This document shows positions 7,036 through 12,966 of a stretch of 12,966 bases of DNA, piece after piece. Numbering within the stretch: the stretch's first letter is position 1; each line of letters opens with the position of its first letter. Position numbers and translations under genes: made by a program. The notes beneath the pieces are model-generated. The model had not been told where the DNA came from, did no database searches, and worked only from the letters and a program-made list of their open reading frames with translations. Origin of the DNA: Willaertia magna (Eukaryota > Heterolobosea > Eutetramitea > Acrasida > Naegleriidae); assembly GCA_902984215.1 (NCBI GenBank), contig CADWAF010004836.1, positions 1-12,966 of the forward strand. Reading direction: 5' to 3'.

Positions 7036-7689
7036 ATAAAATAATTAATAATATTAAAAGTAATGAGAACTATAATAATTTTGAATGTACAAATAGTAAT
7101 GAAATTTTATTCAATATTATTGTTTTCAATTAGTATTAAAATCTTTTTTTTTTGATAAATATTATAAAAGACGCAAAATTAATTAATAACAATAACTACT
7201 TATTACTGTATGTCACAATAATATTTGTTATCTATATTTTTCTTTTACAATGGTACTAATATTAATGATTGTTATATTATCATAATAAAGTTTATAAGTT
7301 TTTTGCATTTAAAAGAGTGGTTTAAAATAATAGATTGTTTTTTTTATATTTAAATTAACAACAATTCTAAGCAGCAATAAATAAAATAGCGATAACTGGC
7401 TATAGATAGATTTGATTATTAGATTTAACTGTTGTTTCTACATTGATTATAAATAAAAATGATAATTATTTAGTTATTATAAAAACAAAAACTTTAACCA
7501 TTCAATTTAAAGTTATTCAAGTATTTTGAAAGTACTATAAAGTATTTTAAATAATAAAAGCACTAGTCTTTAGTCTATTTTTTTAATTTTTTATTTATTT
7601 TTTATTTGTGATCAATAATTTTTTTGAATTAAAAAATTTATTTTAAAAAAATAAAACAAATCTTTTTTATATTTTTCTTCTTAATTATT
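7036..7689. other. Spacer between two divergent decayed genes
   Basis: This is about 650 bp of AT-rich DNA with no coding signal that I trust. It lies between the 5' side of the minus-strand TPR-like gene and the plus-strand decayed gene, so it may be an old divergent promoter region. Confidence 0.4.
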
Positions 7690-10049
7690 ATTCACTTGGT
7701 TATCGCAAGTAATGATGAATTTTTTAATAATTTATTTAGTTTTCCTTTTCTTATAAATAAATTAAATACATCAAATGAATTAATTATACTGGTAACTATT
7801 GAAAATGAAAATAAAAGAAAAAAAGAAAAAATTAAAAAACAATATATTAAAAAGAAAAAATTTAAACAAATTAAAGTGTCTTTAAAATTAGATATTGAAA
7901 AAGATTTTGAATTATTTTTAAATAATAATAAATTATTAACAATACATAATAACAATTTTAATTTAAAACATGATAAAAATAATTTTTTAATAAAATTAGG
8001 AACTAGAGGTAGTGAAAATATAAAATATGTAACATTAAAAAAAATAAAATGGAATACAATTAGAAAATTATTAAAAAAGTTTTATTATTTATCAAAATTA
8101 AATAATTAATCTTTTAATTCTTTAATTACTAAGATAATCTAAAAAATAAAATACAAAATTTTAATTATAAAAATATAGTATTTTATTTAAAATTAAAATT
8201 ATTACTTTCTTATGAATTATATAATAAATTGAGATTATTTTTAAATTTTTTATCACCATTTTGTAAAATTAAAAATTTATGTAAAGTTAAAATAATATAA
8301 TTTTCTTTATTATTAGAAAAATTAATATTTTACATTATAAAAATACATAATAAAGAAAATAAAATCAGATTAAATAATAATTTATATATTAATACTTGTA
8401 ATATTAAATATATTTTTATAAAATTATCTATGGATGCAAAAAAAATTAATTTTAATTTATTTTAAACCACAATAATAGCAACACTTTTAAATGTATCTAT
8501 ATTTGATAGAAATAATAAAGAAAATATTTTTTTTATTTTATTTGCATACACAAAAAAAATATGTAATATTATAGAAAATTTAAAAACTGAAATATATAAT
8601 TTAAAATATTTAAATTTATTAAATAATTATAAAATAATATTTTTTTAATAATACTTTTACATTTAGTAAACCTACTATTAATTTAAATGATAATATTTTT
8701 TGTAATTTAAATGGAAAATAAGTAAAAATTATATTATAAAATATTGATTATTTATTTAAAAATTTAATAAATGATGAAGAATTTTTAATATTAATTTTTT
8801 AGGAAAAAAATTGTTTATTTTTTATTATAAAAAGAAGTTAATAATGAAAATTTAAAAAATTATTAAGTACTTTTAGATGAATTTTATTATTGTTTATAAA
8901 AAAATTTTAATTTCACAAAGATTTCCTCTTTATTTACATTATTTTTTTTGTCATTCTATTTATTTTTTACAACATTTTAGAAAATTAACAATTTATTAGT
9001 ATTAAAGTAATGAAAGTCATTATAGTTATTTAAAATATATTTACAAAAGAGGAGTTGTAAAAGGAATTAGAAATTTAAAAAAAGAAGATTGTAATAATTT
9101 TTATAATAATATTTTAAGAAATAAAAAAAATTTTAAAAGAAAAGATAAAAAAGATTATTTAATAAAATATAAATTTTTACAAATTTTTATGTATAAATAT
9201 TTATTGTTATATTTAGTAAAAAATAATAATGAAATTACATAGAAAATTTAAAAATTAAAAAAATTAAAAAAAATCTAAGAGATGATACTTTGTTATTAAA
9301 TAATATTTTAATATTTAATAATTTTTTAAATATTTTTAAAATAGAATATTTTAATATTGTAAAATTTAATATAGAGTGGATTTTAAATATTGAAAATAAT
9401 TTTAATATAGTGATAAAGAAAATAGTGAAAAAAATAATGATGAAAATAATATTATAAATAATAACAATAACAATTTTACACAAAATTATTTACAAATAAA
9501 TCAAAAAGAAATATAAAATTTTTTTAAAAAACAAAAAATAAATTTATTTATTTATTTAATTTTTATGAAAAAAAATATTAAATTATATTATATTAACAAA
9601 TATAAATCATAATAATACACTAAATTTATTACTATTTAATAATAATAATAATAATAATTTATTAAATACTTTTTTATCTATTATATTGCAACAAATAAAT
9701 GATAAATAAAAATTTTCAAAATAATTTTATTCAAACTACAGTTTTATCATAACTGAATAATGATTTAGATGGTAATAATTTATTTTATTAATAATTATCA
9801 ATCCATTCTTTATTATCTAGATTAAATTTTTAAAATTTATACAAAAAACTAATTACAATATCATTATATCTTAAATTATATTTAAAAAAATACTAATAAA
9901 AAATAATCTATAATAATTTATTTGATAGTATGATATATTTAGATTTCAATAAAAACAATAAAAACAGTATAAATTTAAATAAAAAATATAAATTTATATT
10001 CTTTTTATTCAACAAAAACAAAAAACAATATAAATTTATACTGTTTTGC
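7690..10049 (+). pseudogene. Long decayed Asn/Lys-rich gene, function unknown
   Basis: Plus-strand sense can be followed for about 2.3 kb with several frame changes. It is open at 7,696-8,106 (no ATG; ends GTRGSENIKYVTLKKIKW...). From about 8,168 to 8,646 it reads LLLSYELYNKLRLFLNFLSP and TLLNVSIFDRNNKENIFF, crossed by two TAA. Near 8,650-8,800 it reads TFTFSKPTINLNDNIFCNLN. From about 8,922 to 9,240 it reads FPLYLHYFFCHSIYFLQHF and YLKYIYKRGVVKGIRNLKK. Near 9,408-9,510 it reads YSDKENSEKNNDENN and an Asn run with NYLQINQKE, and near 9,715-9,830 LNNDLDGNNLFY and LSIHSLLSRLNF. Asn-rich acidic linkers are typical of AT-rich eukaryotic proteins. Premature stops are mostly TAA. I do not recognise a domain and cannot exclude two adjacent genes. 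Confidence 0.45.
9961..10047. repeat. 17-bp perfect inverted repeat flanking TATAAATTTATA palindromes
   Basis: AAAACAGTATAAATTTA at 9961-9977 is the exact inverse of 10031-10047. The 12-bp palindrome TATAAATTTATA sits at 9987-9998 and again at 10029-10040. The structure lies at the 3' end of the long plus-strand decayed gene. It may be a 3'-end hairpin or the edges of a tiny foldback element. Confidence 0.6.
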
Positions 10050-10529
10050 TAATATTTTGATGAAAATATTTTTTAAAAAAAATTCAAATTTAAATTTTTT
10101 TTTATTAAATAATTTTTTAAATTTTTTTTAGTTTCTTTTTATTTGTATGATTTGTTTTTTTTAAATTAATAATTATTTTAAATGTTTTTATTGATGTATA
10201 TTTGTTATTATGTTATTTGTATTTTTATTTAGTATTAAAAATGTATTTTTATGTACAATTATTATTTAATGTTATTTTTATAAATGAAAAATAAAAATTC
10301 AAATTAAAATAATTTTAATATTAGCATTAATAAATAAATGTTATTTATTACAAAAAACTGATATTTTTAACAAATTAAACAAATATTGTAAATACTCTAT
10401 TTGAACAAAAAATAATTTCTTTAAATAATAATAAAAAAAAAGTATAAATTTATACACTTTTTGAAATAATTTTAATTTTTAATTTTTTTTAAAAAGATGT
10501 TTTACATAGAAGTAACAATTTTTTAGAAA
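10050..10529. other. AT-rich spacer between convergent decayed genes, with one 14-bp palindrome
   Basis: No coding signal. GTATAAATTTATAC at 10442-10455 is a perfect 14-bp palindrome and contains the same TATAAATTTATA core seen at 9987 and 10029. Long T and A runs surround it. Confidence 0.45.
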
Positions 10530-10563
10530 GTATAAATTATATAATTAATAATATAATTTATAC
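10530..10563. repeat. Perfect 13-bp hairpin with 8-base loop
   Basis: GTATAAATTATAT (10530-10542) pairs exactly with ATATAATTTATAC (10551-10563) around an 8-base loop. It lies about 110 bp beyond the end of the minus-strand decayed gene at 10,674, so it could be a 3'-end structure or part of the dispersed GTATAAAT-type palindrome family. Confidence 0.6.
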
Positions 10564-10567
10564 AGAT

Positions 10568-10670
10568 TTTGCAAATTTTTATAAAAAAATCTTTGTTTTT
10601 TTCCTTAAAAAAACTATGGAACTGCTAAAATATTAATGTTGGCAATTAAAATAAAGTTATTATTAGTCAT
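10568..10670 (-). other. Short downstream frame, possible LINE ORF2 start remnant
   Basis: Directly after the TAA-TAG end of the coiled-coil gene, an ATG at 10670-10668 opens MTNNNFILIANINILAVP before a TAG. The same frame then gives FF, a TAA, and GKKQRFFYKNLQNLYK. The layout (ORF1-like gene, tight junction, then an I-x-N-x-x-x-L...K start) recalls the endonuclease start of LINE ORF2. The stretch is too short and decayed to be more than a hint. Confidence 0.2.
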
Positions 10671-10673
10671 CTA

Positions 10674-11678
10674 TTAGTTATTAAGTTCACTATAGATTGA
10701 TTTAACTAAGTAAAGTAGTTTTACATTATTGTAACTTAATATTAAGTATTTATTTACTTTTTTTTTAACTGAGTCAAAGATATTAATAAAATTAATGTTA
10801 TTTTCTAAATTCTTTATGCAATTACTCAATTCCATAATTTGGTTATTAATTGAATTAAATTTAATTTCAATGTTTTTGAGTTTGTTTAATGTAGTTGTTA
10901 AGTTTTTGATTTGTTTGGAAAGAGCTATAATTATTTATTCAAAAACAATAATCTTGGAATTAAAGTCTTTAACTTGCATGGTTTTATTAGTATTTTTGTT
11001 AAATTAGCTGTAATTAATGATTTTTATATCTCTAATATAAAGTTCTTTAGTGATGAGATGTGTGAATTTGTTTTTATTTATGAAATAAAATATAATAATA
11101 TTTTTTTTACTATTAACTACTACATTCACATTTCATTGTTTCTTTAATTTTTAAATTAATGTTTCATTAGTAATGTCAATGGGAATTTTGAGTTTGATAG
11201 TAATTTTAGATATGTCAATTTGTTTTAGTTTGAATATATTATTAGAATTGTTAAGCGTTAATTGTTTGTTTGTACTAATTAACTAAAATCTAATAGTAAT
11301 AACTATGTTTAAAATCAACAACTTACAACTTTTATCATCAATAACTTTCATGATTTCGTAAATATTATTTTTGTAAAGAAGAGCAATTATTTTATATTTA
11401 TAGTACTGAACTTTAATTGTAAGATGAAAATAAAGTCAAGAATATTTTTTTACTATTAATTCTATAATTTTAGAATTTTTACAATAAATTACTGTAACAT
11501 TAAAATTTTTAATTCCCACAATATCTACTATATTATCAGTTTTTACTTGGAGTTATGAAATAAAGAATTTTTTAGTTAGCTCAATATTATTTTTATATAA
11601 AACAAAAATTCTATAATTTCTATTAATTCTTTTTCTTTTACACAATTTATTCGAAACAAAATTATCTAAAGTGTTCAT
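10674..11678 (-). pseudogene. Hidden 334-codon gene with seven premature stops and no indel; RRM-like segment and coiled coil
   Basis: ATG 11678-11676 opens a frame that keeps sense for 334 codons to TAA 10676-10674. Premature stops begin at 11555 (TAA), 11438 (TGA), 11285 (TAG), 11153 (TAA), 11135 (TGA), 11006 (TAA) and 10937 (TAA). Each is one transition from CAA, CAG or TGG. Sense includes VSNKLCKRKRINRNYRIFVLY, then VKTDNIVDIVGIKNFNVTVI, ALLYKNNIYEIMKVIDDKSC, ISKITIKLKIPIDITNETLI and THLITKELYIRDIKIINYS. The C-terminal third (LSKQIKNLTTTLNKLKNIE, NQIMELSNCIKNLENNI) is a strong coiled-coil candidate. The stretch from ITNETLI to IINYS has the strand-helix rhythm of an RRM-like fold, as in some LINE ORF1 proteins; this is tentative. 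The frame is also open upstream to about 11,770. No function can be claimed. Confidence 0.6.
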
Positions 11679-11829
11679 TTGAATATTGTTATTATAGATA
11701 TTATAATTATTCGAGTTTTTTAGTATTTTGGTTTTATTTGAGTTAAATTTATTTATTCTAAGTATTATTTAATATTTTTTTGAAACTTCAATTTTTACAA
11801 AAAATGTAATAACAATTTATGAGACTTTA

Positions 11830-12300
11830 AAAAATGCTTTTTATTATTATCTTAAAGTTTCTAAAGTTATTAAATATTTAAAACAATTTCCATTAATATT
11901 CTCAATTTGAAATATTTAATTTTGTTAAATTTGTTAAATATTTTAAATTTTTATTCTTAACGCAAGTATTTTTAATGTTTAAATTTTTTAATTGATTTAA
12001 TTTTTGAAAATATTTTTTTTTAAATTTTTTATTATTATCATAATTAATAATTTTTAATTCTGTTAAATTTATAAAGTATTGTAAATAATTATTCAAATCA
12101 GATTTATCAATGTCATAAAAATGCAAATGTAATTTCTTTATATATATTAAATTTAAATATATCTTATAAGAAACATATCTTGTCTTAATTTATCTTTCAT
12201 TGCTATCCATTTAAGATGTAAAAAAAGATTTATTAAATATTCTTTATTATTGAGTAAAAGATTATTATAGTTTAGGATGTTTAAATTTATTTATTTTTAT
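11830..12300 (-). pseudogene. Decayed leucine-rich-repeat gene
   Basis: The frame open at 12,189-11,902 reads NLIYIKKLHLHFYDIDKSD, then INLTELKIINY, LNQLKNLNIKNT and LTNLTKLNISN. These LxxLxI steps are spaced about 21-25 residues, as in leucine-rich repeats. After a TGA at 11904-11902 and a one-base shift, INGNCFKYLITLETL continues the repeat. On the N-terminal side another frame (about 12,285-12,150) reads NLLLNNKEYLINLFLHLKW and AMKDKLRQDMFLIRY, which could be an F-box-like or capping segment. The frame change falls near 12,165. No proper ATG precedes the LRR frame except one at 12210 that is stopped seven codons later. LRR proteins bind other proteins; nothing here shows the partner. Confidence 0.5.
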
Positions 12301-12629
12301 AATAATAATATTTTTTAATTTTTTATCTATTTTTTAATAGTAACAATATTATTTTAAAAATTTATGTAATTAATTTTTATATATATTTTATTTCTTGTTT
12401 TTTATTTTTATAAAGTATTAATTTTTTATTAATTTTTATAAAATAAAAAGGTAATGAAAATTTAAATTTATTATTTTTTATTTAAATTATTATATTTTTA
12501 AAATATTAGATAAAATATTATTGATTTTAATTGAAATTTTTATATAATTTATATTAAATAAACTATAATTATCAACAATAAGATTATTATATTTAAAAAA
12601 GCTTGATTATAATCTTTAAAACTAATAAT
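12301..12629. other. Extremely AT-rich stretch, nothing recognised
   Basis: About 330 bp of T-rich then A-rich DNA with stops in all frames. I see no gene or clear repeat in it. Confidence 0.5.
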
Positions 12630-12838
12630 AAACATCATAATCATAACTAAACATTATGATTATAATTAAATATTATGATTATAATCAAATATTATAATTA
12701 TGACTAAATATTATAATTATAATCAAACATTATAATCATAATCAAACATTATAATCATAATTAAACATTATAATCATAATCAAACATTATGATCATAATT
12801 AAACATTATAATTATAACTAAATATTATAATTATAACT
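12630..12838. repeat. Tandem array, 11 copies of a 19-bp unit with a palindromic core
   Basis: Eleven adjoining 19-bp units fill exactly 209 bp, with consensus AAAYATTATRATYATAAYY. A decayed twelfth copy starts at 12839. Copies differ by a few, mostly C/T or A/G, changes. The inner 14 bases are close to self-complementary, and the copy at 12782-12800 contains the perfect palindrome ATTATGATCATAAT. There are no unique spacers, so this is a minisatellite and not a CRISPR array. Confidence 0.9.
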
Positions 12839-12966
12839 AAATATTGAAACTAAATAAAAAAATTATAATTAATCTTATTTTTTTATATAAAGATAGTAAT
12901 AAATCTTATTTTTAAAAAAACTGTATAAATTTATATAATTTTTTTAAAAATTATTAAATTTATTTT
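12839..12966. other. AT-rich right edge with one more TATAAATTTATA palindrome
   Basis: After the degenerate last repeat unit there is no coding signal. TATAAATTTATA occurs at 12924-12935, preceded by CTG, the same setting as the copy at 9,968. Confidence 0.4.

Noticed and set aside
7692..7955. 87-codon minus-strand frame
   Set aside because: Exact antisense of the open piece at 7,696-8,109, which has the more normal composition.
9235..9483. 82-codon minus-strand Ile/Phe-rich frame
   Set aside because: Antisense of the plus-strand decayed gene (9,240-9,480).
10795..11147. Two overlapping plus-strand frames (70 and 78 codons)
   Set aside because: Both are antisense to the continuous 334-codon minus-strand frame.
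12630..12838. CRISPR-like array
   Set aside because: The 19-bp units abut with no spacers, in eukaryotic DNA; it is a tandem repeat.

Overview
The window is nuclear eukaryotic DNA of very low G+C. Coding pieces have A-rich leaders before ATG, Asn homopolymers and cysteine-rich GPI-type surface proteins, and the transposon is a eukaryotic PIF/Harbinger type. An AT-rich early-diverging fungus (anaerobic gut fungi are a good match) or a protist such as an amoebozoan fits. I cannot decide between them from sequence alone. No tRNA, rRNA or CRISPR array was seen.

Left part (1-3,720). A partial Asn/Ser/Gly-rich gene runs off the left edge on the minus strand. It is followed by two diverged paralogues (by eye about half identical) of a secreted or surface Cys-rich protein with a C-terminal GPI-type tail. 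The paralogues lie head to head at about 1,414-1,430, and both have lost their N-termini at that junction. The plus-strand copy is split by a complete 1,649-bp Harbinger-like transposon (1,785-3,433) with terminal inverted repeats, subterminal repeats and a 3-bp target duplication (GGT). Removing the element and one GGT rejoins the gene in frame. The element's DDE transposase has a stop just before the third catalytic residue and a later frameshift. A 120-bp foldback follows the gene.

Right part (about 4,000-12,966). Few intact genes are expected here, but the DNA is not empty. Reading through stops shows at least five decayed genes: an unknown gene with a good start (4,047, plus); a TPR/SNAP-like gene (about 7,035-5,000, minus); a long Asn-rich gene (about 7,690-10,049, plus); a 334-codon coiled-coil gene (11,678-10,674, minus) with seven premature stops and no indel; and an LRR gene (about 12,300-11,830, minus). 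In the two best frames nearly every premature stop can be made from CAA, CAG or TGG by one C-to-T or G-to-A change. This suggests RIP-like or deamination-driven decay. A reassigned stop-codon code is a competing but weaker reading.

Repeats at the right include a recurring TATAAATTTATA palindrome near the convergent ends of two decayed genes, a 13-bp perfect hairpin, and an 11-copy 19-bp tandem array with a palindromic core (12,630-12,838).
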